From assembly GCF_004359985.1 (NCBI RefSeq), contig NZ_SMRO01000001.1, positions 2,208,193 to 2,272,192 on the forward strand: a stretch of 64,000 bases of DNA. Direction: 5' to 3'. Both the position numbers and the translations under genes were made by a program. This document shows positions 35,934 to 45,310 of the stretch, one piece after another. The DNA comes from Paraburkholderia flava. Lineage in GTDB: Bacteria > Pseudomonadota > Gammaproteobacteria > Burkholderiales > Burkholderiaceae. The notes beneath the pieces were generated by a model. It saw only the letters and a list, made by a program, of their open reading frames with translations. It was not told where the DNA came from and made no database searches. Position 1 is the stretch's first letter; each line of letters starts with the position of its first letter.

Positions 35934-37355
35934 ATGAATTCGAGCAACGAGTTGTTGCATGGCATCTATGCAAAAGCGGACCGGCTGATGATCGCCGTCG
36001 TGTGGTGCCTGTTCGGCATCTCATGCGTGCTCGCGATCCGCGACTACAACTGGGAGGCCGTGCAGTGGATCGGGCTGCCGACCGCGCTCGTCGCGTCGGC
36101 GCTGGTGTGGTGGCGCCCGGGCACGCTGTTGACGCGGCTGTTTCTTGCCGCCAGTTTGATGACCTTCTCAGCGCTACAGATTCATCAAGCTCATGGATTG
36201 ACCGAACTGCACTTTGGCATCTTCGTGCTGTTGTCTTTTCTGCTCGCGTACCGCGACTGGCGACCGATCGCGTTTGCCGCAGTCGTGATCGCAGTGCACC
36301 ATCTGACGTTCAACTATCTGCAGCTCGCGGGGTTCGGCGTGTTCTGCTTCACGCAGCCGGCGTTGTCGACCGTGCTGATTCATGCGGCGTACGTGGTCGC
36401 TCAGGCCGGGTTGTTGATCTACATCGCGCGGCACATGCGAGCCGATGCGCAGGCCGGCATCGAACTCGCGCTGCTTGGAGAAAGCCTGTCGCGCGAAGCA
36501 GGGAAGTTCGATCTGCGGTTGCCGCAGATCACGCTTGAAGGCGCGAGCAGCCGCACGTTCAAGGGGACGCTCGACGCGATTCACCACGCGCTGCGCGAAA
36601 TCACCCACACGACCGACCGGATGACCTCGTCGTCGGAGCATATCGCGACCGGCAACCAGACCTTGCTGGAACAGATCGCCGCACAGGCGGATGGCCTGAA
36701 GGCGACGAGCGTGACGATGGCGCAGATCGCGCAGCGGATTCGCGAAAACGCCGGACACGCTGCAACAGCCAATTCGCTATCGCGGAAGACGTCCGCCGTC
36801 GCGCAGCAGAGCGGCGAGGCCGTCAGCGAAGTGGTTAGCAAGATGGGCGAGATCGATGTGGCCGTGCATCGGATGGGTGAGATGATCTCGACGATCGAAG
36901 GGATCGCGTTTCAGACCAACATTCTCGCGTTGAACGCGTCGGTCGAGGCGGCGCGCGCGGGGAACGAGGGACGCGGCTTTGCCGTCGTCGCCGACGAAGT
37001 GCGCACGCTTGCGCAAAGAAGCGCGACTGCCGCGCGCGAGATCCGGCAACTGATCGCGGATTCGTTGCAGCGGGTCGAACTGGGCTCGGTGCTCGCGACG
37101 CGTGCGGGCGACACGATGCAGGCGGTCGTCGGGCATGTCGAGGATGTCGCGCGACTGATCGAGCGGATCAGTTCCGCCAGCGAAGCGCAGAGTCACGATG
37201 TGGACCGCTTCAGCCAGGGCGTCGAGGAAATGGACGTGGCGCTCGCGGGCAACGTCGAAAACGTGAAGGGGGTTGCGTCGGCGTCGGGGAGTTTGCGCGA
37301 ACAGGCGCGGACACTGTCGGCTGCGATGTCGGCGTTTATTGTCGAGCGGGGTTAA
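35934..37355 (+). CDS. Methyl-accepting chemotaxis protein with multi-helix membrane sensor
   Basis: A 473-residue protein. About 170 N-terminal residues form five or six membrane helices and no periplasmic ligand domain. They include conserved ELHFGIFVLLSFLLAYRDW and VHHLTFNYLQ, whose His residues could bind a metal or heme. A signalling coiled coil follows, with the invariant tip EGIAFQTNILALNASVEAAR and GFAVVADEVRTLAQRS. It should report to CheA/CheW. It has no HAMP domain that I can see. The stop is followed by a strong hairpin. Confidence 0.9.
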   Translation: MNSSNELLHGIYAKADRLMIAVVWCLFGISCVLAIRDYNWEAVQWIGLPTALVASALVWWRPGTLLTRLFLAASLMTFSALQIHQAHGLTELHFGIFVLLSFLLAYRDWRPIAFAAVVIAVHHLTFNYLQLAGFGVFCFTQPALSTVLIHAAYVVAQAGLLIYIARHMRADAQAGIELALLGESLSREAGKFDLRLPQITLEGASSRTFKGTLDAIHHALREITHTTDRMTSSSEHIATGNQTLLEQIAAQADGLKATSVTMAQIAQRIRENAGHAATANSLSRKTSAVAQQSGEAVSEVVSKMGEIDVAVHRMGEMISTIEGIAFQTNILALNASVEAARAGNEGRGFAVVADEVRTLAQRSATAAREIRQLIADSLQRVELGSVLATRAGDTMQAVVGHVEDVARLIERISSASEAQSHDVDRFSQGVEEMDVALAGNVENVKGVASASGSLREQARTLSAAMSAFIVERG

Positions 37356-37365
37356 CTCGCAGCGA

Positions 37366-37399
37366 GAGGAGCACATGGCATACATGCGATGTGCTCCTC
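37366..37399. terminator. Bidirectional hairpin between the MCP and DUF1097 genes
   Basis: GAGGAGCACAT and ATGTGCTCCTC form a perfect 11-bp stem; the 12-base loop itself contains GCAT/ATGC. It lies 10 bp after the MCP stop and 32 bp from the end of the convergent DUF1097 gene, so it can serve both. Confidence 0.65.
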
Positions 37400-37431
37400 A
37401 TATCGCCGGTCGTGCATCAGTGCATCAAGCA

Positions 37432-37923
37432 TTAATGCGCGGCTTTCTGGTTAATGCGTTTTTGCAACGCATGGGCCATAAAAGCGGCGATTGCACCCAG
37501 CGTCGTAGCGATGGCCAGCGTTCCGAAGATCTCGAACGACGGCGGTTGATGCATCGCGAAGTAAGCCACGAGACCCAGGAAGACGCCGAGCAGGTTATTG
37601 AAGATCGGTGCTTTCGCGAGCGATAACACGATGACCGTGATGGCGAACACGACTGCGCTGATCGCATAGCTGCCCAGATGCGGTGTCAGCGCCGACATCG
37701 CGTGTGCTGCACCGATGCCGAGGCCTACACCGATCAGCACGCAGGCGAGGTTGATGGCGCCCTGCTTCAGATTCAGCCCGCGCGTAAAGAATGCAATCCA
37801 GCCGACGAACATCGCCCAAACCGGCACCTCCAGAGCGACCACGCTAAGCGTTGCGGCCGACGTCGCGATGACCGATTCGCCGATCACCACCTTCAGGTTA
37901 TTGGAAAGAGAATGACGGGTCAT
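37432..37923 (-). CDS. DUF1097 family membrane protein
   Basis: The 163-residue protein has about five membrane helices: two near 15-50, then LACVLIGVGLGIGAAHAMSA, then SAVVFAITVIVLSLAKAPIF and a final pair. This matches DUF1097 inner-membrane proteins, including E. coli YcdZ; no function is established. It is convergent with the MCP gene. ATG 37923 has a GGGAG-like site ahead. Confidence 0.8.
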   Translation of the reverse strand: MTRHSLSNNLKVVIGESVIATSAATLSVVALEVPVWAMFVGWIAFFTRGLNLKQGAINLACVLIGVGLGIGAAHAMSALTPHLGSYAISAVVFAITVIVLSLAKAPIFNNLLGVFLGLVAYFAMHQPPSFEIFGTLAIATTLGAIAAFMAHALQKRINQKAAH

Positions 37924-38072
37924 GATTCAACTCCCTGTATGTTGTGAATTAACGAAAGATAAAAAGCGAGAGATAAAAAGCGGCCACGCCGATGCGGGAG
38001 AAAGCTTTGCGTCGATGCGACCCGCGCAGCGCATCGACGATTCAGTAACCGTTGCTGGTTGAATGGTTGAAC

Positions 38073-38834
38073 TCAGGCGAATCCGCCATTAGCGCGCACG
38101 ATCTGCGCATTGACCCATCTGCCATCGGCACCCGCGAGGAACGACACCACGCGTGCGATGTCGTCGGGATTCCCGAGTCGTTCGAGCGGTGCGGCCTTGC
38201 TCAACTGCGCGACCTGTTCGTCGGTCTTGCCTTCGAGGAACAGTTCGGTCGCGACCGGGCCAGGTGCCACTGCATTGACCGTGATGTTGCGTCCGCGCAG
38301 TTCGTTGGCGAGCACACGGACGAGTCCTTCGACCCCCGACTTGGCCGCGATGTAGGCGCCGTATTGCGGGATCGACTTCGCGATCACGCTGGTCGAGATT
38401 GCGACGATGCGGCCACCGTCCCGTAGATGCTTCGCTGCGTGACCCAACACGAGGAACGCACCGCGCAGATTCGTATGGATTACGCGGTCGAAGGTGTCGA
38501 TGCTGTCGGGTGCGATCGGTGCGAGCGACATCACACCCGCGCTGTTGACGACGACATCGATCGTGCTGAACGCTTCGAGCGTCGTGGCAAAAAGCCGCTG
38601 CACATCGTCGGGGTTCGACACGTCGGCCTGCACCGCAATCGCTTTGCCGCCTGCCGCTTCGATCTCAGCGACGACTTCCTGAGCCTTCGCTGCGTTACCC
38701 GCGTAATTGACGGCGACGCGGAAGCCATCGGCTGCGAGGCGCAGTGCAATCGCACGACCGATGCCTCGGGATGCGCCGGTGACGATCGCCGTCTGATCGG
38801 TCGATATCGTGGAGGAATGCTTGCTGGTAGTCAT
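38073..38834 (-). CDS. SDR-family oxidoreductase (single copy)
   Basis: A 253-residue classical SDR with TGASRGIG, NSAG in place of NNAG, Ser in VAISTS, and YIAAK as YxxxK. The C-terminus ends IVRANGGFA. It is closest in the window to the first genes of the two SDR pairs (34895 and 46285), sharing NELRGRNITVNAVAPGPVAT-like blocks. It has no partner SDR next to it. The frame is open to 38909, but M-T-T-S-K at 38834 fits family length. Confidence 0.9.
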   Translation of the reverse strand: MTTSKHSSTISTDQTAIVTGASRGIGRAIALRLAADGFRVAVNYAGNAAKAQEVVAEIEAAGGKAIAVQADVSNPDDVQRLFATTLEAFSTIDVVVNSAGVMSLAPIAPDSIDTFDRVIHTNLRGAFLVLGHAAKHLRDGGRIVAISTSVIAKSIPQYGAYIAAKSGVEGLVRVLANELRGRNITVNAVAPGPVATELFLEGKTDEQVAQLSKAAPLERLGNPDDIARVVSFLAGADGRWVNAQIVRANGGFA

Positions 38835-39241
38835 CGAATGATTTCCGTCGAGTGGGGGGAGACATCGTGGTATCCATGATGTCGGTTGACGGTCGATCGA
38901 TAAATACACGGGGATTGGCTTGTTAATTCAAAGGCCGTCAATAATCGGAAGCGCAGCAACCGCTTCAAAAGCCTTTGTTTTGATCGTTTGAGTGGTGCGC
39001 GTACGCATGTATGCCGTGCCGCGAGGACGCGATCTGCTAGATGTTTGTATGGAAACGGGGAGGAGTGGCCGATAGCGTGCAAAAGCCACGCAGCCCACAG
39101 GACTTTGCGCGCGACGACGGATGACGTCGCCACGAGCAGTGATTAAAGCCGGAGATCATCGCGACAGATTGCCACACACGTCGCCGGAAAGATTCGCTCG
39201 ACGTTGCATCGAGCGATCAGGTTACTCAGGCTGCTACACCA
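38835..39241. other. Intergenic region without a supported gene
   Basis: About 400 bp between two minus-strand genes. Open frames here are short and lack ribosome sites or domains. It should contain the promoter of the SDR gene at 38834 and the end of the MFS operon. No clear terminator was seen. Confidence 0.4.
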
Positions 39242-40555
39242 TCAAGCCCCCGGCGCTTCAACCACTCGCCCATCCACAGCAGCATCGCGCCGCGCGAGCG
39301 CGCTGTCACCCGCAGGCTCCCTCGCACTCGTATCGTGCAACCGATCCGGAATAAACAGCGCACAGACCCCGCTCAGAAAAAACACCGCACCGACGACGAG
39401 AAACCCCATGCCAAGTGAAAACTGTGTCGCAAGATAACCGATCACAACCGGCGCCGCGCCCGAGCAAAACCGTCCCACGTTATACGATCCACCGACAGCA
39501 GTGCCGCGCACCCGCGTCGCGAAGCTCTCGGACATGAACGCGCCCATCGTGCCGAGCGGAACGCCATACAGGAAGCCGAAGAAAAGCATCAGCCAGACGA
39601 TATTCTCGCGCGTGTGAAAGAAGATGATCACCGGCAGAAACAGCGCCGCGGCCATACAGCCGATTACGTAGACGCCACGCCGGCTCCATGCATCGCCGAG
39701 CCAGCCCGCCGCGATCTTGCCGATGAACGCAACGACGTACGTGCCGATCATGTAGCCGGCCATCGAACCGAAGCGTATGTGCAGCTCTTTCTCGAGGTAA
39801 GTCGGCAGCCAGTTGTTCAAGCCATAGAAACCGGACAGCGCGAAGACGGACGCGAGCGCCCACAGCACGAACATCGTGCGCGCTTCGCGGTCGGTGAAGA
39901 TCAGGTAGTAGCGGTTGTCACGCCAGTTGCGTCTATTGCGCGTTGCGGTCGCGCCGTCGGTCGCTTCGCTGGCTCGCCATACCGGCGGCTCGGGCACGAA
40001 CCGGTGAATCGCGATCGCGAGTAAAACGGGCACCGTCGCGACGTAGAACAGCATGCGCCAGCCATAGTGCGGCAGAATCCAGCTGCTCAGCGCGATGACG
40101 ACGATATAGCCCGCCGACACACCGGTCTGCAACATGCCGAGTATCAGCGAGCGCCGTTCGGTCGGCACATACTCGGCGACCAGCGTGCTGACGAGCACCA
40201 TGCAACCGATGCCGAACGAACTGATCAATCGGACCACTGCGAACTGCAGGAAGCTGTGCGTGAAGCCCAGCAAACCCGCGCCAAGCGAAAACAGCGCAAG
40301 CGCCCACACGACGACGCGCACGCGACCCAACGAATCGCTCGCCCACCCGCCGAGAATACCGCCCACCGCCATACCGATCAGCGTCAGGCTACCGAGCGCC
40401 CCTGCCTCGACGTTGGTCAGACCGAACTCGCTCTTGATGCGTGTGAGCGTGAGTCCGTACATCATCACGTCCGCGCCGTCGACCAGCAGCGCGAGGTAGC
40501 CGAGCGCGAAGACGATCAGCCATCGGTGGGCCGACGGTGCGGACGCGTTGTTCAT
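39242..40555 (-). CDS. MFS transporter, AAHS (aromatic acid:H+ symporter)-like
   Basis: A 437-residue transporter with twelve predicted helices. The MFS signature after helix 2 reads GGWASDSLGRVRV, and an acidic helix 1 (LLVDGADVMMYG) is as in AAHS members that carry aromatic or other small acids. A charged central loop is near 205-225. The start overlaps the stop of the GAF gene (ATGA), so it is the last gene of the GGT operon. It probably imports a substrate or exports a product of that pathway. Confidence 0.87.
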   Translation of the reverse strand: MNNASAPSAHRWLIVFALGYLALLVDGADVMMYGLTLTRIKSEFGLTNVEAGALGSLTLIGMAVGGILGGWASDSLGRVRVVVWALALFSLGAGLLGFTHSFLQFAVVRLISSFGIGCMVLVSTLVAEYVPTERRSLILGMLQTGVSAGYIVVIALSSWILPHYGWRMLFYVATVPVLLAIAIHRFVPEPPVWRASEATDGATATRNRRNWRDNRYYLIFTDREARTMFVLWALASVFALSGFYGLNNWLPTYLEKELHIRFGSMAGYMIGTYVVAFIGKIAAGWLGDAWSRRGVYVIGCMAAALFLPVIIFFHTRENIVWLMLFFGFLYGVPLGTMGAFMSESFATRVRGTAVGGSYNVGRFCSGAAPVVIGYLATQFSLGMGFLVVGAVFFLSGVCALFIPDRLHDTSAREPAGDSALARRDAAVDGRVVEAPGA

Positions 40556-41088
40556 GGTTGAACTTCCCGGCACGCCAGCAACGCGGGCGCGAGAAACGAG
40601 CCCAGCAGCAGGCCTGCGTTTTCATGCTGCGGTGTGTACCAGTGCTCGACGTGCGTCAGGTTCATCGTGCCGATGCACCGACCGTCCCAGGCGATCGGAA
40701 TGTTGAGGATCGAGCCGAGGCCCATCTCCGTCATCACGGTGTGATCGTCGAATGCATTGCGGATGTCGTGCGACGTCTCGCCGCGAAACGGCCGCAGTTC
40801 CTGCATGATCTGCGTCGCCCATGCGGTGTCGCGTTTTGTCTTGCGGCCGCCGGTCGGATAGATCTCGGGCATGTTGGTGTAGACGCGCTCGACTTCATGC
40901 TGCTGCGCGTCGTATGTCATGATCGTGAACAGGCGAAAGCCGATCGTCTCGGCGGCGACCGCTTCGACCGCGCGAAAGAGTGCAGCCGGTTGACCGGACT
41001 CGCGCATCGCGATCGCGAGTCGTTGTAGATCTTGTACCTGCAGCTGGCGGGTCGTGCGCGAATCGGCATGGTCTGCTGTGTCTTGCAT
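40552..41088 (-). CDS. GAF-domain protein
   Basis: The 178-residue protein is almost entirely one GAF domain (about 20-172). TIGFRLFTIMTYD lies at the start and EMGLGSILNIPIAWDGRCIGTMNL in the core; no output domain is attached. It may bind a small ligand as a stand-alone enzyme or sensor. It lies 41 bp after an MFS gene and overlaps the next by 4 bp. Similar GAF proteins occur in amidase and GGT-type catabolic operons, so a role in that pathway rather than signalling is possible. Confidence 0.8.
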   Translation of the reverse strand: MQDTADHADSRTTRQLQVQDLQRLAIAMRESGQPAALFRAVEAVAAETIGFRLFTIMTYDAQQHEVERVYTNMPEIYPTGGRKTKRDTAWATQIMQELRPFRGETSHDIRNAFDDHTVMTEMGLGSILNIPIAWDGRCIGTMNLTHVEHWYTPQHENAGLLLGSFLAPALLACREVQP

Positions 41089-41129
41089 GGTGGTGTCTGG
41101 TTAGAGGCTAAGAGGCGCAGCGAAAACGC

Positions 41130-42539
41130 CTAGCCGCGAAGATGCGTCGGCGCGAGCGCTTCGCGTCCATCGCTACCCGTCGCGCCGTTGATCTCGATGT
41201 CCTCGAGCGACCGGTTGCGCGTCTCGATCCCGAGAAAGAACACCACGCATGCGCCGGCCAGCAGCACGACGGTCGTCATCGCGAACACGCCGAAGAAACC
41301 GAACGCCGGATAGACGAGCCCGACCAGTATCGGCGCGCTCACCGAACCGATCCGTCCGAACGACGACGATGAACCCGTCCCCGTCGTGCGAACAGCGGTC
41401 GGGAAAATTTCCGGCGTGTACGCATAGACGCCCGCGAACGCACCGTTCATGAAGAACGACAGACAGATCCCCGCCGCGATGATCTGCGGACCCGTGTGCG
41501 ACAGCGACAGCATGATCGCGGCGAGCCCGCCGAGCGTCATGTACGCCGCAACCACGCCCTTACGGCCGATCTTTTCGTTGAGCCACGCCGCCGAGAAGTA
41601 GCCCGGAATCTGCGCACCGTATATGGCGATCGAGAAGCCGAAGCTTTTGGTCATCGTCAGCCCTTCTTTCAGCAGCAGGCTGGGAATCCACGAGAAGAAC
41701 GAGTAATACGCGAACGCGACCGAGAACCACATCAGCCAGCTGACCGCGGTCGTGCCCGCGAGCCGTCGCGACCACAACGTCATCACGTTCTGCAATGCGC
41801 TGCCGCTGCTGCGCGCGGCGGCCGGAATGTTGCCGATGGCCGCGAGCGGCGCAAGCGCGATGCCGCGCAGCGCGTACCACGACTCGATGCCGCTGACGAT
41901 GCGATCCGCTTCCACGGTACGCCCCTGGCTTTCCATCCAGCGCGGCGACTCGGGCAACGTGCGGCGCCACCAGAGCAGCATCAACACTGGCAGCGACGTG
42001 ATCACCGCGAGGTAACGCCAGCCGTCCGGGAAATTACGCACGACCGTGTAGCCGAGAATCGACGAACTCAGATAGCCGAACGACATGAAGCCGACGAGCG
42101 CGCCGCAGAACATCCCGCGATAGCGACGCGGCACGAACTCCGCGAGGAACGGTGCGATCACGACGGTCTCCGCACCCGAACCGAAACCTGCTGCGACACG
42201 CCACGCAAAGAACGTGTGCCAGTCGTGCGACGTGGCGCTGCCGAGCGACGCGACGCAATAGATCGCGAGCGCGCTCATCATGATCTTGCGGCGGCCGATC
42301 ACGTCCGCGAGCACGCCGGACAGAAACGCGCCGAAGAAATAGCCGATGTACGTACTGCTCGCGACGAGGCCGGTCTGCGCGCTCGTCAGTTGCCACATCT
42401 TGCTGACGACGGGCAGCAGAAAAGCCAGCGACGACGAATCGAGGCCGTCGAACATATAGCCCAGCCCGCCGATCAACAGCAGTTTGCGATGAAAACCGGA
42501 AAGCGGCAGCCGTTCAAGGCGGGCAGCAACAACGGACAT
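41130..42539 (-). CDS. MFS transporter, sugar-porter/SV2-like
   Basis: A 469-residue transporter with twelve helices. Motifs are GVLADVIGRRKIM after helix 2, ESPRWMESQGR in the central loop, a second conserved loop LNEKIGRKG, and a YTPEIFPTAVRTTG segment typical of the metabolite:H+ symporter branch. It follows the GGT gene by 36 bp in the same operon. The substrate is probably the compound the GGT-like enzyme hydrolyses, which is inferred. Confidence 0.87.
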   Translation of the reverse strand: MSVVAARLERLPLSGFHRKLLLIGGLGYMFDGLDSSSLAFLLPVVSKMWQLTSAQTGLVASSTYIGYFFGAFLSGVLADVIGRRKIMMSALAIYCVASLGSATSHDWHTFFAWRVAAGFGSGAETVVIAPFLAEFVPRRYRGMFCGALVGFMSFGYLSSSILGYTVVRNFPDGWRYLAVITSLPVLMLLWWRRTLPESPRWMESQGRTVEADRIVSGIESWYALRGIALAPLAAIGNIPAAARSSGSALQNVMTLWSRRLAGTTAVSWLMWFSVAFAYYSFFSWIPSLLLKEGLTMTKSFGFSIAIYGAQIPGYFSAAWLNEKIGRKGVVAAYMTLGGLAAIMLSLSHTGPQIIAAGICLSFFMNGAFAGVYAYTPEIFPTAVRTTGTGSSSSFGRIGSVSAPILVGLVYPAFGFFGVFAMTTVVLLAGACVVFFLGIETRNRSLEDIEINGATGSDGREALAPTHLRG

Positions 42540-42575
42540 AGTGAGGAGTCTCCAGAGCGGGGAGTGCGGTTCGCG

Positions 42576-44360
42576 TCAGCGTCCGATTGCATATGCCTGC
42601 ATCTGGCGCGGCGTCGCCGCCCCGCGCAGCAGGCCGTTTCTGATACCGACCGCGCACACGCGACCGAGCGACCACGGCTCGGCCACCGTGAGGTCGTGGC
42701 CGCGCGCGCGCAGTTCGTCGAGCGTGCTTTGCGGGAAGCTGCCTTCGGCTGACATCTTGCCGAGCTGCATGTCGCGCGGATAGAACGAGCCGGGGAAATG
42801 CGCGGTCTGGAACGTCGGCGAATCGACGGCGGCCTGCAGGTTCATCCCGCCATGCACGTGACGCAGGAAGAGTTGCAACGACCATTGATCCTGCTGATCG
42901 CCGCCCGGCGTGCCGAGTGCGGCGTACGGCTTGCCGTCGCGCGTGACGAGCGTCGGCGACAGCGTCGTGCGCGGACGCCGTCCCGGACCGAGCGACGACG
43001 GCAGACCTTCTTCCATCCAGAACATCTGGCCGCGCGTGGTCACGTTGAAGCCGAGTCCCGGCACTGCTGGCGATGCCTGCAGCCAGCCGCCCGACGGCGT
43101 CGCCGACACCATGTTGCCCCACCGGTCGACGACATCGAGATGCACCGTGTCGCCGCGCAGTTCGGGCAGCGGCGCGAAGGTCGGTTCGCCCTGGCCGAAA
43201 CCACCGGGCTGCTGACGTCCCGCGTTCGCGAGAATCTTTGCGGCACGCGCTTCGCTGTCGCCGAGACGACCCGGCCGGAATTCGAACGACGCGCGGCGCG
43301 GATCGATTTCTCGACGACGTGTGTCGTTGTACGCATCGCTGAGCAACGTGTCCATCGGCACGTCGGAGAAGTTCGGATCGCCGTAGAACACCTCGCGGTC
43401 CGCAAACGCGAGCTTCGAACACTCGATCACCGTGTGCACGAAGTCTGGTCCCAACGGATCCATCGCCGCGAGATCGAAGCCCTTCAGCAACGCGAGCTGC
43501 TGCAGGAACATCGGCCCCTGTCCCCACGGTCCCGTCTTGTGGACGCGGAAACCTTCGTATTCGTACGACACCGAGTCTTCGTACGTCGGTTCCCAGCGCG
43601 CGAGATCGTCGGCAGTCAGCAGACCGCGATTGCGCTGGCCCGACGTATCGAGCACGTCGGTCGAGCGGAAATACTGGTCGATCGCATCGGCGATGAAGCC
43701 GCGATAGAACGCCGTGCGCGCACGCTCGCACTGCTCCGTGCGGTCACCGTGTGTGCAGGCTTCGCGCAGGATGCGCCGGTAGGTGTCGGCGATCGCGGGG
43801 TTCGCGAACAGGTGATTGGGGCGCGGCGCTTCGCCGTTGCGCAGCCACTGCTCGGCGGACGTGTGCCATTCCGTGCGGAAGAAATCCTGGATCGCGAGGA
43901 TCGACGCGGCCATCCGCGGCAGCACCGGATAGCCATGCTCCGCGTAGCCGATCGCGTAGCTCAGCACGTCGTCGAGCGGCAACTGGCCGTAGTCGCGCAA
44001 CATCGTCATCCAGCCGCCGAACGCGCCGGGCACGACCGCCGGCAGCAAGCCGGTACCGGGCATCACGGTGAGCCCGAGTTCCTGCATGCGTGCGATGGTC
44101 ATCGCGGCGGGCGTCACGCCTTGCCCGCACAGCACGCGCACGCGATCTTCCTTCGCGCTGTAGAACACCACCGGCAATTCACCGCCTGGCCCGTTCAGAT
44201 GCGGTTCGACGATCTGCAGCACGAAGCCTGCCGCAGCCGCTGCGTCGAATGCGTTGCCGCCTTTTTCGAGGACCGCCATCGCGGATGCGCTGGCGAGCCA
44301 GTGCGTCGAGGCGACCATGCCGAAGGTGCCGATCAGTTCCGGGCGTGTCGTGAAAGCCAT
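42576..44360 (-). CDS. Gamma-glutamyltransferase family (Ntn-hydrolase)
   Basis: A 594-residue GGT-fold protein. Self-cleavage would expose Thr405 in GDTVHLDVVD, aligned with the nucleophile Thr of classical GGT. Other family blocks are GGNAFDAAAAAG, NGPGGE, GGWMTMLRDYG and the glycine loop LGTPGGDQQDQW. There is no signal peptide, so it is probably cytoplasmic, unlike E. coli GGT. It would cleave gamma-glutamyl amides or related acyl amides. It heads a four-gene operon with two MFS carriers and a GAF protein. M-A-F-T-T at 44360 is chosen over an upstream ATG. Confidence 0.88.
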   Translation of the reverse strand: MAFTTRPELIGTFGMVASTHWLASASAMAVLEKGGNAFDAAAAAGFVLQIVEPHLNGPGGELPVVFYSAKEDRVRVLCGQGVTPAAMTIARMQELGLTVMPGTGLLPAVVPGAFGGWMTMLRDYGQLPLDDVLSYAIGYAEHGYPVLPRMAASILAIQDFFRTEWHTSAEQWLRNGEAPRPNHLFANPAIADTYRRILREACTHGDRTEQCERARTAFYRGFIADAIDQYFRSTDVLDTSGQRNRGLLTADDLARWEPTYEDSVSYEYEGFRVHKTGPWGQGPMFLQQLALLKGFDLAAMDPLGPDFVHTVIECSKLAFADREVFYGDPNFSDVPMDTLLSDAYNDTRRREIDPRRASFEFRPGRLGDSEARAAKILANAGRQQPGGFGQGEPTFAPLPELRGDTVHLDVVDRWGNMVSATPSGGWLQASPAVPGLGFNVTTRGQMFWMEEGLPSSLGPGRRPRTTLSPTLVTRDGKPYAALGTPGGDQQDQWSLQLFLRHVHGGMNLQAAVDSPTFQTAHFPGSFYPRDMQLGKMSAEGSFPQSTLDELRARGHDLTVAEPWSLGRVCAVGIRNGLLRGAATPRQMQAYAIGR

Positions 44361-44406
44361 ATGCGGTCGTTCCAGGTTGTCGGTGGCGGGACTGCGATAA
44401 AACACA

Positions 44407-44424
44407 AACCATTTGATATTGGTT
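44407..44424. promoter_or_regulatory. Putative GntR operator 1 (GGT side)
   Basis: AACCATTTGATATTGGTT is an imperfect palindrome about 45 bp upstream of the GGT start. It matches the palindrome at 44552-44567 in its ends (ACCA...TGGT) and AT-rich centre, as expected for FadR/FCD-type GntR sites. Confidence 0.5.
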
Positions 44425-44551
44425 CGGCGTGCCTCGATAGAGCGAGTTACGCAACAAACTTCCTGCAGTCACCACGAATGTCGCAAAGATACTGCACCGT
44501 AAAAAGTAGCGCAATCCGTTCGCGGTGATTCGCGTTTCTGTTAGGATTCGA

Positions 44552-44581
44552 ACCAATATTGATTGGTACGTATTGATTGGT
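44552..44581. promoter_or_regulatory. Putative GntR operator 2 with direct repeat
   Basis: ACCAATATTGATTGGT (44552-44567) is an inverted repeat. The half TATTGATTGGT occurs at 44557-44567 and again at 44571-44581, a 14-bp step. It lies just before the GntR start, suggesting autoregulation. Confidence 0.55.
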
Positions 44582-44593
44582 GCAGATAGGAAT

Positions 44594-45250
44594 ATGGAAA
44601 AACTTTCGCTCGACAAGCTGCTCGACTACCTGTCGGAGCACAACCTCAGAGACGGCGACGCGTTGCCGCCGGAAAGAAAGCTCGCCGAAGCGCTCGGTAT
44701 CAGTCGACGGGATCTGCGCGGCGCGCTCGCGACGATGGAAGCGTCCGGCCGCGTGTGGCGTGGTGTGGGACGCGGCACGTATCTCGGTGCGCGACCGTTG
44801 AAGTTCGCGGCGTCATTGCGCAGTCTGCGTGCGGGATCGAGTCCCGCCGACATCGCCGAGATGCGCCTCGTGCTCGAACCGGCTTTAGTGGAACTTGCCG
44901 CGCGCAAGGCCAGCGCCGACGATCTCGCCGAACTCGAAAAGTGCGCGAAGCGCAATGCGATCGTGAACGACGATTACGAGTGGCAGCAATGGGATCACCG
45001 GTTTCATCTGCTGATCGCACAGGCCACGCGTAACGCGGCGATCATCGCGCTGATGGAAGCGGTCAACGCGATGCGCATGACACCGAACCTGCGCGAAAGA
45101 ACGGCGGATCAAGAAACGCGCCGGCACTTCGCGCAACAGCATCAGGCGATCGTGAACGCGATGAAGGATCGCGATAGCGAAACGGCAGCGGCACGGATGC
45201 GTGACCATCTGCTGAACGTGCAATGGCGGATGCCGGGGAAGGTAGGATGA
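44594..45250 (+). CDS. GntR-family regulator, FCD (FadR) subfamily
   Basis: The 218-residue protein has a winged helix (about 5-68, LPPERKLAEALGISRRDLRGAL) and an FCD effector domain (about 85-210). Metal-site residues of the FCD type are present: DHRFH, then QQHQ and RDH. It is divergent from the GGT operon with similar palindromes near both starts, so it most likely represses that operon until an organic acid or amino-acid ligand binds. ATG 44594 has AGG close ahead; the frame is open from 44525. Confidence 0.88.
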   Translation: MEKLSLDKLLDYLSEHNLRDGDALPPERKLAEALGISRRDLRGALATMEASGRVWRGVGRGTYLGARPLKFAASLRSLRAGSSPADIAEMRLVLEPALVELAARKASADDLAELEKCAKRNAIVNDDYEWQQWDHRFHLLIAQATRNAAIIALMEAVNAMRMTPNLRERTADQETRRHFAQQHQAIVNAMKDRDSETAAARMRDHLLNVQWRMPGKVG

Positions 45251-45260
45251 ACATGCGTTG

Positions 45261-45286
45261 AGGCCAGATGCTCTCGCACCTGGCCT
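45261..45286. terminator. Hairpin between the GntR and SDR genes
   Basis: AGGCCAG and CTGGCCT form a perfect 7-bp stem with a 12-base loop in the 60-bp gap between convergent genes. Confidence 0.5.
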
Positions 45287-45310
45287 GCCCGACTTCAATC
45301 GATCGGATCA

